A stretch of 64,000 nt of DNA from Cymbidium sinense (taxonomy: Eukaryota > Streptophyta > Magnoliopsida > Asparagales > Orchidaceae). Within the stretch, counting starts at the first letter, position 1. Each line of letters begins with the position of its first letter. Positions 34,136 through 45,230 of this stretch are shown piece after piece. The stretch lies in contig CM038214.1 of NCBI GenBank assembly GCA_021442155.1, positions 136,748,040 through 136,812,039 of the forward strand, written 5' to 3'. The position numbers were made by a program, and so were the translations under genes. Below the pieces are notes generated by a model. The model searched no databases, was not told where the DNA came from, and was given only the letters and a program-made list of their open reading frames with translations.

Positions 34136-34570
34136 GTTCAAGTTCACGAGAAAGGGTGTTTTAAAAAAAATAGTAGGTTGAATCCTCATAAATCTCAACC
34201 TCTCTAACTAAAAATGGCTTTTCATCTCTGTTGACATGGTATTCAATTTTATCTTTTCTGAACTTGATACATTGATGAAGGGGGATGGAATGATCTTGTT
34301 CTAATGTATGCAAGGCCTACCAAGCAAAGTAGTGAATGAAGTATTTGAATCAATGATATAGAACTTGGCCTTCCGGTCTATCTCCAATGGCAACACTATA
34401 GAACCTAAAGCCTCACCTTCATTGAATCCTCTCAACATCATCTGATCTCCTCAGAGTGTGGAGATATCGATCTTTAAATAGGCAAGGGTCTTTAGACTCA
34501 CAATGTTCACTGATGCACCTGAATCCACGAGACTGGTGAGTCTGAACCTATCTATATGTCGTTGTGATGT
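34136..34570 (-). pseudogene. Element B retropepsin-like protease with intact DSGA
   Basis: Minus-strand text gives SLVDSGASVNIVSLK, with the aspartic protease active site D-S-G-A at 34514-34525, followed downstream by LLGRPW-like and VPSSLHQCIKF-like text (34230-34330) and FxVREVEIYEDxTYY-like text (34150-34210). This is the best preserved protease loop of the window. The enzyme would process Gag-Pol. Stops and small indels elsewhere in the domain still make it a pseudogene. Confidence 0.7.
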
Positions 34571-34870
34571 GAGGGGCGGTTGTTCTCTAAGTCCCCAGAA
34601 GGTCTTCATTTATGAAGGTGATCTCTTGGGCTTCTTTTGCATAATGTTTCCTCACCTATGGCGTCTGAGCTAAGCATATTTGATCAAGGAGAGCCTTGAT
34701 TAGTGATTCTCTCATCTGTTTGGATAAGACAAGGACATCATATATGCTTAGCTTAGATGATAACTTTCTTAGATGACAAAGGATGTTGTAGTCCACCTCT
34801 GGTCTTCCACAAGCATATCCAAGGGTAGAGCATCTTGTGGAAGGGCTTCTCGATCTTCAGTACCAAAGAC
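34571..34870 (-). pseudogene. Element B segment just upstream of protease
   Basis: Conserved between B and C (C 47040-47330): DMLVEYxxKVDY-like, LSSKLSIYDAL-like, ESLIKALLDQICLAQ-like and EAQEITFINEDLL-like phrases. In C the frame 47126-47365 gives SKLSIYDALIVS, ESLIKAVLDPKICLAQL and KEAQGITFIDEDLLG. Likely the region leading into the protease domain. Function not known. Confidence 0.55.
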
Positions 34871-35425
34871 TTATTTCTCTTTATCTAGAGGTGCTACCCT
34901 AGGAGGTAGAACCTTGCCACTACGGAGGTTGACTTTGGTAATCTCTTGAGGCAAGGTGGTGAAAGGTTCTACTTGCACTTTAGGCTTACCTACAACTTCT
35001 CCTATGGGACCCTTAGAATCAGATGATTCCAAGTCTATCTCTAGAGGTGAACCCATAGTATTTAGAGTTGGAAAGTCCAACTCTGAATCAGAAAGAGGAA
35101 GATCAAAATTGTTATAGTTATTTAGACTTGAAGAGTTATCATTAGGAATATAAGAAGATAACCCATTAGAAGTGACACATATGTAATTCAAACTAGCTTT
35201 ATTCTTTAATTTCTTGGAATTATTTGGAGGTACAAAGTAGAAGTCAAGTAAAGTGAGTGGAGTAAGGGATTTGATGCCCTTATCCACTAATACAAGAGTT
35301 CTACTAGAAGAAGAAATAGAAGAGCTAGCTGAAATGGAAGAAGTCATCGGTGTGGAGGCTGCAACTAAGGGCTGGAGGCTAGACATGGTCGATGGCTGAG
35401 CTAAAGGGCTATCCAGGGTTGACAC
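34871..35425 (-). pseudogene. Element B Ser/Asn-rich Gag-Pol spacer, 184-residue open frame
   Basis: The longest open frame of the window. It begins MSTLDSPLAQPSTMSSLQP, has a run of Ser/Thr, then KSLTPLTLLDFYFVPPNNSKK, KASLNYICVTSNGLSS, NDNSSSLNNYNNFDLPLSD, and ends with KVNLRSGKVLPPRVAPLDKEK. The NLRSGKVLPP ending is a Tat hallmark ahead of protease. Element C has the same order in pieces (46690-46990). Predicted to be largely disordered. The start ATG is only the first in-frame one; in the living element this would be internal to the polyprotein. Confidence 0.65.
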
Positions 35426-35639
35426 ATGCTATTGCTGAGTTCCCACTTTCCTAGAGTTAGCACTAGAAACTTGCAAACCTTCCTTGGTGTTGATGGTTTG
35501 AGCTGACTCAGGCACCTACAAGGAAGCTTCTTGATCTTCTAAATGATCTTCTTAGAGGTTTTGGATAGAGAAATATCCCAACCTTCTTTGGTTTTGGTAG
35601 GATCATATGTATCCCCAAGGATTACTCTATTGGAACTAG

Positions 35640-35800
35640 AAGGTTATTTCACAAGGTATTCCTTTGGGATAACTACAATATCGATCTTGAAACTGTGTTC
35701 AAGCCAGTCTTTGAATGTGAAGTAATCCTCCAAAATGTGGCCTAGCATTCGGTGGTAAGGGCAAAAGTTTGGATCATGACTTTTGCCTACTTCCTCGGTC
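35640..35800 (-). pseudogene. Element B zinc-knuckle-like region
   Basis: Sense reads SHDPNFCPYHRMLGHILEDY, then FTFKDWLEHSF and VVIPKEYLVK. The knuckle is C-x2-H-x4-H-x4-Y between 35722 and 35763: the last Cys (kept in A and C) is replaced by Tyr through a single G-to-A type change. The domain would bind RNA; metal binding is lost in this copy. Confidence 0.65.
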
Positions 35801-36149
35801 TCTAGGCTTTGTAGCTAAAATCGGTTTCTTTAAGAGATTCTTAAAGATTTTTTGATTACCTTCTTAAAGAATAAGGTTTGTTTAAATTATCTAAAAGAGT
35901 AGGTGGACCATAGCTACATGGCGCTGCATGATCTTGGTGGTCGGTATGGTGAGGCGGGCTGGTTGTGGAGGCTGCGGTGGAGGCCGATATGGTGCCTCGG
36001 TGGTGGCAAAGGAGGTGGAGGCTGGCGTGGTCTCGGGGCGATCTCAGCTATTTCCTTATCAACCAGCTATCGCTCGGCTTCTTCTCATAGACCTTTTGCG
36101 GCTCCTGCTTAGGCAACTGATCTTGAAAAGGAAACTATTTGGCCTCTCC

Positions 36150-36650
36150 TTGTAGACTAGCCGCCTTGTTGATTAGTTTCTCCAATGTCTTGATAGTGAA
36201 GCCCTTAAGCATGAAGGCAATCGGACAATGGATATTCTTCAAGAGAATCTTAATGGCATGTTTAGACAACTACAGTTCACACTTCATACTCAGGTTGCAC
36301 CATTGAAGAATATATTCAACAAGGGACTCACTGGGGTGCTGTTATGCTACAACAAGATCACCTACAGTAACCCTTTGCTGAGCTCCCACAAATCTCTAGA
36401 TGAAGAGTTGATCTAACTCAGCAAATGTTCTTTACTAAACCATTGGGCAGTTCAACATACCAATCGAAAGCAATAACTACTAGGCTACTAATGAAAAGGC
36501 AGAAAAGCAAAGCGTCCTTGCCACCTGCATTGCAACAACTAGCCCTGAAATGAGCTATATGCTGCCTTGGGTTTCCACTGCCATCAAATCTTTTGAAGGA
36601 AGGAGGCACGAATCCCTTGGGGTATTGGATAACAGTGAATTCCTCTGGGT
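36150..36650 (-). pseudogene. Element B Gag capsid domain
   Basis: The frame 36418-36609 gives PPSFKRFDGSGNPRQHIAHFRASC and then LISSLVVIAFDWYVELPNG-like text, a textbook Tat capsid (FDGxGxPxxHxxHF ... AFDWYxxLP). The remainder continues leftwards to 36150 in other frames, with IKILLKNIHC-like and MLKGFTIKTLEKLINKAASLQGEA-like text. Particle-forming role. Frameshifts separate the two halves. Confidence 0.8.
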
Positions 36651-38530
36651 AGGGTCTACCCTTTGGAACCGATGATCCACCCCAGGCTTAAGCCAAAGCT
36701 TCCTTCACCTGCTGCTCAACCATAGATTTTATATCCTTTTCTTGTATGGAGGTACTTTCCTCTACCTTCCTCTACAGGTTAGTGCTACCTTGCTCAATGG
36801 GAGGTAGAATCTTGGCTTGGTCCATGACATGCACTAACTCAAGCTGATTGATGTTGAATGTAGTAGGATGAACTAAATGGGCTTATTTCTAAAGCACTGA
36901 CACTCTTGCTAAGAAGTCCTATAATTGATGTGTCATTCTATCAATCTGCTCATCCTTCTACCTCAACTGATGCCAAAGGTGTTGGGTTGATTCTGCAATG
37001 TCTTCCTGATTAATTCTTGATTAATCTCATCACCTTCCATGGCTTGTAGTTCCCTAAGAAGAGATCTTATAGTGTCAACCATGCAGACTCCAGCCGAGTC
37101 CCCCATCAACTCATCTTCATTGGGATCAAAGCTGACTTTCTCTTCATCTTGTAGGTTGTACCCCAAGATCTCATTCTTCTTCATGAAATAATGTGTAATT
37201 ATCTCATCTAAAGAGTGATCCATTTGAGTAGGTATAAATAGTTTAGGGCGTGTGATCACTATCATGCTTGAGAGGCAGGACCTTGTCATTGAGAGTCAAT
37301 CACGTGTACTCACTAGATGATGAACACTCATTTATTGGCTGAGGTATCAAACCTATGATGTTCCACTACCACTGGTGCAGCTGGACTATCATCTGGAATA
37401 TTTGAAATCATTATCACCATCTCCACATCCTGTTGTATGGGCAGAGTTGGTGAAGGGATGACCATGATGCTTTGGGGTTGCCACTCCTTCCGCACCACCA
37501 TTAGGGCAGAAGGTCGAGCAAGAGAGCTTGGCCCTACCATAATAGGTGGTGTAGAAGCCCATCACCAACGGGGTGCACTTTTCCCTAGATGTGGCCTTCA
37601 TGGCCTTAGATGGAATAGGAGATGTTGTAACCTGAATTGGCGGACAAGGGGTAGAGCGGTGGGGTGAAAACACCACTGATTCTCTGTGAACAGGAACTAC
37701 CCTCCTGTGGTGGCTAGTCCCAATGAGAAGGATAATATCAGTATGGTTAGCATGGGTAGCAAGCTAAGCTGGAAAATCAATCAGAGCGGAAGCTGCTGAA
37801 TGATGGTTGAACCTTCGCCTCTCCCTACTAGTAATGTGGGCTGGATGGGCTTCACGGGCCCTCTCCTGGCAAATCTACTTCCCCACACTATGGGGGATGA
37901 TAGATCAGAGATCAAACTGTGTCCTGGACTCTGAGAGTCCATATGCTCCACATATGGCATAGATGGGGGCATCACGACCTCTGCTCACGAAATTGGCGGC
38001 TTAAAATGCACCACCGGAGGTGATGAGCGGATCCTCGACATCCTCTCTATCGATCCAGAGAGGATGGAACTAGTTTCTGTAACCGGTGGTGAAGTGACAA
38101 CGGAAACTCATTTAGATTGGCGCTGCTAGTTCCCACAGATCACATGATCGCTTGATCATGTGGTTCTTATTCCTATATTGTGTATGGGTAGGATGGGAGG
38201 AGTGCGAGCTAGATCCATAATCAAATGTAGGGGAGGCAAGCCCTGAGATAAGGGGAGCCTTACCCTTGGAGGGTACAGATGAGATGGTAGTAGCCCTCAG
38301 GGGACTTGAGAAACACAGGGCACCCGCAATCAGGGGCTACGCCGTGATATGATTATGTGCGCCACGACTTTCTTCTTCGGTGAGGAGATATCGTAAGTCA
38401 ATTGATGACCGACTTACGCGGTCACCTTGGTCTTGCTAAGCGTAGTGAGGGAGTGCCCTCACAAGTAATCTGGCTCCCTCAAATCCGACCAAAGTGAATG
38501 AGATAAGTATGGTCAGGGCAGGAAATTGAC
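36651..38530 (-). pseudogene. Element B N-terminal Gag/ORF1-like region
   Basis: Colinear with 21041-22635 of A and 43374-45230 of C. It contains a 108-residue frame (36963-37289) with LDEIITHYFMKKNEILGYNLQDEEKVSFDPNEDELMGDS and a LLRELQAMEGDEINQEL helix, and a Pro/Thr-rich frame (37389-37676). No known domain is recognised. Its 5' end near 38530 is cut by the hAT transposon, so B's leader and 5' LTR are not in the window. The + strand ORFs here are antisense. Confidence 0.55.
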
Positions 38531-38650
38531 TTGATCTAAAGTAGTACAAAAAAACCTCGTTGTTCACGAACAACTTGTGTTCGCTAAATTGTTATATTCG
38601 TTAGTTGTAAGCGAGCGAACAAACAAATATTTCAAGCTTGATTTATAAAC

Positions 38651-38692
38651 GAGCCGAACACAAACAATATATTGTTTGTTCGTATTCGGCTC
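38651..38692. repeat. Subterminal inverted repeat of hAT element
   Basis: GAGCCGAACACAAACAA faces TTGTTTGTTCGTATTCGGCTC with a TAT centre. The arms pair except for a four-base insertion. CGAAC/GTTCG motifs are abundant in the first ~150 bases (38570-38692). In hAT elements such subterminal motifs are transposase binding sites; that role here is inferred. Confidence 0.6.
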
Positions 38693-38699
38693 AAATTAG

Positions 38700-40180
38700 C
38701 TTGAAATTAATAAATTTATTAAAATATTTTTTAAATTTTATATAAAATATATAAATATAATCATATAAATAATATATTTTAATATTTTATGTTATATAAT
38801 TAATTTAGTTAATTAATAAGAATTATTTGAATTGAAATGTAAGTTCAATAAAGATTTTAAAATTGAATTCAGTTAAATTGAATCTTAACCGTTAACAATT
38901 TAATCATTGGCTAATATCATCGTATGCATTTTAAAGATTAAGCATATCCACTCGATTAGCATTCATTGCTCCATCCCTTGATTCGTAAACCTAATATCCT
39001 ATTCCTCTACAACTCTACTGAGTTCTGAGTTCTCAACTTCTCTCCCTCTTCTACAGACTTTGCGACTTGAGTTTCTAGGCTTTGGTTTTGGTCATTCTCT
39101 GCTGGCTACCCCTCATCTTAAAACCTTGAGTTCAGGGTCATCTTTGTTTGTACATCTTCATCTTTACTTCTCTTTATTCTTTTGCTCCATTTTAGGATTC
39201 CAATGATGAGTGGAGTTATTTTTTTCAATATTTCTAGTAATGATCATGCGGCCTGCGGTTTTAAGATGCAAACTAGAATGATTGTATTTCTAGGGTTTAT
39301 GGGTTTGGCTCCTCTGAAAGTTTCATCTGTTTGTTTGACTTTCTTTAGCCAGGGTTTGTGGATTTTGCCCTTTTGTGAGTTTACTCTCCGTTTTCATCTC
39401 CTTATCGACTGATATTTAATATTCAAAGTTCGGTTGGAAATATTTTTATTGACATGTTGCAGTTGCACCTTTACATATTTATCGACTGATATTTAATATT
39501 TGAAGCTCATTTTCATCTCCTTTATGAGTTTACTCTTCTTCTTCTTTCTGTTTAGATTTCTTCCTAATTTTCTCTAGTTCTACAATTTTGTTTGTTTTGA
39601 GGCTTCAATGTTAGTGCCTATATTGAAAGCAAGGAAATAAAAAAATAATGGATAAAAGTGAAAGAATGGCTGATTGAATTGCAGGGTTGATTTTTTTTGT
39701 GCAATTTTAAAAAAATAAATTAATGAATGAAAGTCATTATCTTGATGTATTGAATGTAAAATGCAGAGCATTTATTTTATTTTATTAGTTATTTTTATGT
39801 GGGGGCATTAATTTTTGAATGGCTGAGTAGCTTCAATGTTGGTTATCTTTATGTCGATTTTATGTGGGGGCATTAATGGGGTGCCTCTTTTTTTTTAATT
39901 TTAGATATTACTTTGCTTAGTAGGAACTATTAAGAACTATTAGATCAAGATTGAGATTGAATTGAATTGAATATATTAAGATAAGTTATGAGTTAAGGTT
40001 TGGATCATATATATATATATATATATAGAGCTGATTTGGTGTTGATAGTAGATCAGATAAAATTAGCATTTCAGTTTATTATTATTTTATTTAAACATCT
40101 ACATGTTATGAAAAACACCTAGTATGGAGAGTGTATGTGGTCTTAACTCATATTTTCTTTTTTTTATTTAGTGTGCTATC
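38700..40180 (+). other. hAT 5' region with probable intron before the transposase
   Basis: Non-coding. An AT-rich part (38700-38960) is followed by a pyrimidine-rich leader-like part (38990-39120). Just before the transposase ATG, tttttttttatttag at about 40157-40171 looks like a plant 3' splice site, suggesting a 5' UTR intron. The donor was not fixed. The 39182-39412 ORF has no family resemblance and is left out. Confidence 0.4.
40003..40026. repeat. (AT)n microsatellite
   Basis: A run of about 11 AT dinucleotides inside the non-coding leader of the hAT element, 5' of the transposase start. No further function is evident. Confidence 0.9.
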
Positions 40181-41940
40181 ATGTCTAATGTGGATCATTC
40201 TCAATCTGCATCACGTGGTTATGATATAGTTGTAGGAGCTGAATATGGTAATGAAATTTTAATCATTTCTTCACTATATATTGAGTGAGAGGCAAATGTA
40301 CTTGAGACTACTAGTGGAGAAGTTTTATCTAGGAAAGGTAGAAAGGAAATATCTTCAGTATGGGAGTATTTTATAGAAACCACTTCTCTATTTAACGGAG
40401 AGACTATACCCTCTTTACAATGCATATGTTGTCGCAGGAAATTCCATAAATCCAAAACTGGCACAACTTCACAACTCTTGAGACATGTGAAAGAATGTAA
40501 CAAAATAAAGGACAAGAATAAACAAGTTGTTGAATTGGTAGACAAAAGGAAAAAAAATGCATTTTGATGCCAATTTGAAAATTAAGATTCCATTATTCCA
40601 TGACCCCATAAATTATGATCATCTTCAGATAAGAGAAATAATTGCAAAGATGATAATTGTGCATGAGTATCTATTTATGATTGTTGAGCATATGCGGTTT
40701 AATATTCTGTTGAAGGTGTTGAATCCCAATTATGAGAGGATGTCTAGAAACACTATTAGGAGTGATTGCATGAAAGTATATGAAATGGAAAAAGAGAGAT
40801 TAAAAACATTTCTTAAGAGCATTCATAAAGTTTTTTTAACATCTGATTGTTGGACTTCAAATCAAACAGTGGGCTATATGTGCTTAACAATTCACTATAT
40901 TGATGATTCTTCGCAACTGCATAAGCGAATCATCAACTTTATTGAGCTTGATCATCCACACACTGGTATATTTATCTTTGATGCAATATGTGATTATTTA
41001 ATAGATTGAAATTTGCAGGACAAGGTGTCTACTATCACATTGGATAATGTTAGTAATAATGATGTTGTTGTAAATGCTTTAAAAATTAATTTTCAGTCTA
41101 GAGAAAAGTTACATTTCCAGGGTCATTTCTTTCATGTTAGATGTTGTGCTCACATCTTGAATATAATGATTAAAGGTGGTTTGAAAGAGGTACAACAGAT
41201 AACACATAAGATCAGGGAGACAATAAAATACCTTTAAAAGTCTCCTTCACGGTTACATAAGTTGGTTGAAGTGGCAAAGTTAGGGATCCCCACTTCAAAG
41301 GGATTATGTATTGATGTTCCTACAAGATGGAACTCCACTTACTTAATGCTTGAGTTTGCTTTTTTTTACCGCAATGTGTTCGTTCATTATGCAGCTTGAG
41401 ATTCTAACTATAAGTGGTTGCCTTATGAAATTGCATGGTATAACTATGAGCAAATTAGAAGGTTTCTTTGTATTTTTCATAATGTGACAACAATGATTTC
41501 AAGTTCTTCTTATCCAACTACAAATATGTTTCTACCTACTGTCATGCATGTAAAGAAACTACTTATTGAAGAATGCAGTTCATCAGATGAATTCATCAAG
41601 CAAATAGAAACTGCTATGAAAATTAAATTTGACAAATACTGAGGAGAATACAATTTACTCATGTCAGTGGCTGTTGTGCTTGATCCACGTTTGAAAATGA
41701 AATTCATTACATTAAAATTTCCTAAAATATACTCTAATTTTGAGGTAGAATCCAAGATTAAGAGTGTTGAGGATATTATTTGAGAAATCTACAATCAATA
41801 TTCAGTAGATAGTAGTACTTTAAGCTCTTCAATTTTGAGTGGATCTTCAAAACTAGCAGTTGATGTGCCCTTTGCATCAAATTTTGATCGTATGTTAGGA
41901 TTTGCTGATTTTAATGTTTCTTCTAGTTCTATTCAGCCAT
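40181..41940 (+). pseudogene. hAT (Ac-type) transposase pseudogene, C-terminally truncated
   Basis: From ATG 40181 the frame gives SVWEYF, then a BED zinc finger (CICC ... LLRHVKEC, about 40355-40500). A frameshift in an eight-A run near 40550 moves it to the frame used up to 41940. There follow the N-terminal domain (KIPLFHDPINYDHLQI, NYERMSRNTI), the first catalytic block (VFLTSDCWTSN, 40830-40870), TITLDNVSNND (second block, about 41030), HVRCCAHILN (41130-41165), PTRWNSTYLML (about 41320-41350), DSNYKWLP, and VLDPRLKM (about 41675). In-frame stops at 40286, 41007, 41235, 41397, 41640 and 41781 mostly replace Trp or Arg codons. hATC is absent. It would have excised and reinserted the transposon. 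Confidence 0.85.
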
Positions 41941-41941
41941 C

Positions 41942-43373
41942 AAAAATTTTCAAACATACATTTGGAACCTCACTTAGCATACTCAAATTTGCTAAGTGAA
42001 GTTTCCAAATCCAAAATAAAAAAAACAATCATATTTCAAAATTCTCAAATACATTTGGAACCTCCCTTAATAAACCCAAATTTGTTAAGTGAAGTCTCCA
42101 AATCCCAAAATTCAAAAAAAAAAAATTCAAACACATTTGGAACTTCATTTAACATACCCAAATTCATTAAGTGAAGTCTCCAAATTCAAAATTCAAAAAT
42201 TTCAAACATACATTTGGAACCTCACTTAGCATAATCAAATTTGCTAAGTAAAGTTTCCAAATCCAAAATCAAAAATCAACAATCATATTTCAAAATTTTC
42301 AAACACATTTGGAACTTCATTTAACATACCCAAATTTATTAAGTAAAGTTTCCAAATCCAAAATTCAAATTTAAAAAAAAAAACACATTTTCTAACCTTA
42401 CTTAGCATACCCAAATTTGTTAAGTGAAGTCTCCAAATCCAAATAATCAAAAATTTCTCAAACACCTTTGGAACTTCTTCCCTTTGCATACCAAATTTGT
42501 TAAGGAGAAGTTTCCATTTTTCAAAATTAAAAATAAAATCAAAATTTTAAACACACCATTTGAAATTTTATTTAGCATACTCAAAATTACTAAGTGAAAT
42601 TTCCATTTCACAAAAGCAAGTGGAACTTCATCTTTAGCATACCAAATTTGCTAAAGTTGAATCTCCACTTTCAAAACATATCAAAAAAAAATGAAGCACC
42701 TTAGGATCCCCTTACCATACCAAATTTTCTAAGGATCCTACCCTTTTTCAAAAAAAAAAAAATAATAATAATAATAAAATTTCCAAACAAATGAAACACT
42801 TAGGATTTTTGTAGCATACATAAATTTGTTAAGAATCCTATTTTTCAAAATCAAACAAAATACACTTGGATTACATACTTAGCATACCTAAATTTGCTAA
42901 GTAAGAATTCCAAAACTTTCCAAAATCAAAACAAAACAAAATCCACACATTCACTTAGCACTTAATTTAAGTAAAAATTCCAAAACAATCAAACAAAATA
43001 AAATCATTTGACCCTTGCTTTAACATACCTAAATTTGTTAAAGGAAAGAGTCCTTCAAAATCACAAAAACTCAAATTCAAAACAAAATAATGAATCTATG
43101 GAAGCATCCTATCAAAATTTTGAATCTATATTTCAACATACCTGAATTTATTGAAGTTTGGACTCATATTCAAATTCCTCTTTCAATCAATCTTTCCAAA
43201 TTCATTTGAACCCCACTTAACACTTCCAAGTTGTTGGATGTGGGTTCAAATTTTCAAATTTAAAAATTCAAAATCTATGGAGATAGAAAATTTATGCAAG
43301 TTCATTTCTCATTGCAGATCCTTTTCAGTCAGTGTGAGTACAGTTTCAGTTTGAGTTTACTACAGTCAGTGCA
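41942..43373 (+). repeat. Element C 5' UTR with hairpin repeat array
   Basis: About 16 diverged units spaced 60-100 bases, from CACTTAGC/GCTAAGTG at 41971-41998 to about 43240. Arms change but usually still pair: CTTTAGC/GCTAAAG (42632-42656), AGGATCC...CTTA/TAAGGATCCT (42703-42739), CTTTAAC/GTTAAAG (43019-43044). The loop keeps ATACC(C/T)AAATTT. Same family as the array of A, in sense orientation here. Inserts between units are rich in caaaat and poly-A. The ORFs 41902-42174 and 42283-42489 run through the repeats and are not genes. The PBS and 5' LTR are missing on the left. Confidence 0.8.
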
Positions 43374-45230
43374 ATGGCAGGTTCCCAAAAATTTGTCTTT
43401 ACTTTCCCTCACATGGATCTAGCCTTAGATCAGGCTAACTTCCCTCATTTGGACCATACCCACTTGATCCATTTTGTCCATGGATTTGAGGGGCAGGATC
43501 ACTTGTGAGGGCATTCCCCTCACCACGGTCAGAAGAAGGTGGGGGTGCAGGTCATCGGTGACTTACCCTCCGATTGAGATCTCCTCAGAAGAGGAAAGGC
43601 CATGGAACTTGATGGTTTCATGCAGCACACAGTTCTGTTCGATTGCAATTCATCCTAGAGTTGCACACGTTGCTCAGGTGCGTGCTAGCACCCTACCATC
43701 TGTACCCTCCAAGGGTAAAGCTCCCCTGGTTTCAAGGCTTGCCTCCCCCACATTTGAGTACGAGTTTAGCTCACACTCCTCTCATCCTACTTGCACCTAG
43801 CATAGGAACAAGAATTGTATCGTCAAATGGTTCCATACTCGGATAGCCAGAGAGCTTGAGGCAATTGTCAGATCATCCATGGATGAGTCTTCCATGATCA
43901 CTTTACCACTGGTTATGGAAAACCAGTTTCATCATCTCTCAGGATCAGATAGAGAGGATGCCAGGAGGATTCGTTCGTCACCTCCTCCAGTCGTGCATTT
44001 ACAGTCGACAATTTTTAGGAGTAGGAGGTCGTACACCGGCCTTCGCTTTGTTCTACGTTAGGCAGGTGGAGCATATGGATGCTCGAAGTCTGGTACCCAG
44101 TTTGATCTTCAATCTATTATCCATTACAATGTAGGGAGGAAGATCTGTGAGGAGAGGGCCCGTGAGGCCCATACATCAAAGATTACTAGCAGAGAGCGAT
44201 GAAGGTTTATCCGGTCGCTCGCTTTGGTTGATTTTCTAACACACTACCCATACCATGGTATTCTCCTCACGGGGACTAGCCACCATAGGAGGCTAGTTCC
44301 CGTACACAGAGAGGCGGTGGTGTCTCCACCCCACATCCGCCATCGCCAGTGCAGGTTTCAGCATCACCCATTCCATTTAAGGCCATGAAGGCAACATCCG
44401 GGAAAGATGTACCCCGTTGGTGATCTGGCTATGTCCAAGGGATCTTACTCCTCCTATACCACCCATTATGGTAGGGTCGAGCTCTCCTGCTTGACCTTCT
44501 TCCTCAGTGGTGGTGTGGAAGGAGTGGCGACCCAGCATTGTGGTCATTCCTTCACCAACTCCACCCATATAACCGGATGCGAAGATGGTGATAGTTATCA
44601 CGGATATTCCAAATGACAGTTCAACTGCAACAGTAGTAGAGGACCATCTTAAAATTATTACCCCTATTACAGCTAGTATCAGTCAGGAGTATCATTCTTC
44701 TAGTGAGTCCACGGATTGACTCCCCTAGGATAAGGTCGGTGCCTCGATTCATGATAGCGATCGTTAGCCCAAGCTGTTTGTACTTTGAGTTTCGATCCTT
44801 AGATGAGATAGTTATTTATAGAAAAAAATCTTAGTGTATGCATGGTCGATGAAGAAAGAGTCAACTTTGATCCCAAGATGACTTGATGGGGGATTCATTT
44901 GGCATGCATGGTTGATACTAGAGGTTCTCTTCTTAGGGAGGTTCATCAAGAGAAAGAGAATCAGTCCATCACCTCCGACAATAGTTAAGGCAGAAAGAAA
45001 AATTGATTGATAGGATGGCACATTAGTTGCAGGACTTCTTGGTAGCAGTGTCAGTGCTTCAAAAGCAAGCCCCTCAGTTCATCCTAATGCAGTCGGCTGG
45101 TAGTGTCTTAGATCCAGTTAAGACTCTACCTCCCATTGAGCAAGGTAGCACTAGTGTATAGGAAGGTAGTGTACCTCCAAACATGAAAAGATCTAAAATT
45201 CATGGTTGAGCAACAAGTGAAGGCTTGGCA
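43374..45230 (+). pseudogene. Element C N-terminal Gag/ORF1-like region
   Basis: ATG at 43374 starts MAGSQKFVFTFPHMDLALD, then QANFPHLDHTHLIHFVHGFEG, homologous to the start in A. Frame breaks follow within 150 bases. Later parts keep Pro/Ser-rich text (about 44330-44400, PHPPSPVQV-like) and a LREVHQEKENQ-like stretch (about 44930-44960). The ORFs 43474-43800, 43643-43846 and 43879-44061 are fragments in mixed frames. The start was chosen because it is shared by A and C and follows the leader array. Function unknown. Confidence 0.55.

Larger units (their letters stand above)
3006..38530 (-). mobile_element. Element B: Tat Ty3/gypsy retrotransposon split by element A
   Basis: Two colinear parts, 38530-32498 and 6804-3006 on the minus strand, add up to gag, zinc knuckle, protease, RT, both RNase H domains, integrase and most of a 3' UTR. 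RT homology passes from 32498 to 6804 without a missing block. Both LTRs are lost: the right end is replaced by a hAT element, the left end joins LTR fragment Y in opposite orientation near 3005. It is older than A, which sits inside it. Confidence 0.8.
38545..41940 (+). mobile_element. hAT DNA transposon, right end missing
   Basis: The left end is near TAGTACAAAAAAACCTCG (38549), followed by GTTCG/CGAAC subterminal motifs and a strong inverted repeat (38651-38692), a layout known from plant hAT elements. A degraded Ac-type transposase gene follows in the same direction. The C-terminal hATC dimerisation domain and right terminal repeat are absent; at about 41940 the sequence becomes element C leader. 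No 8-bp target duplication can therefore be checked. The exact left terminus is uncertain. Confidence 0.75.
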
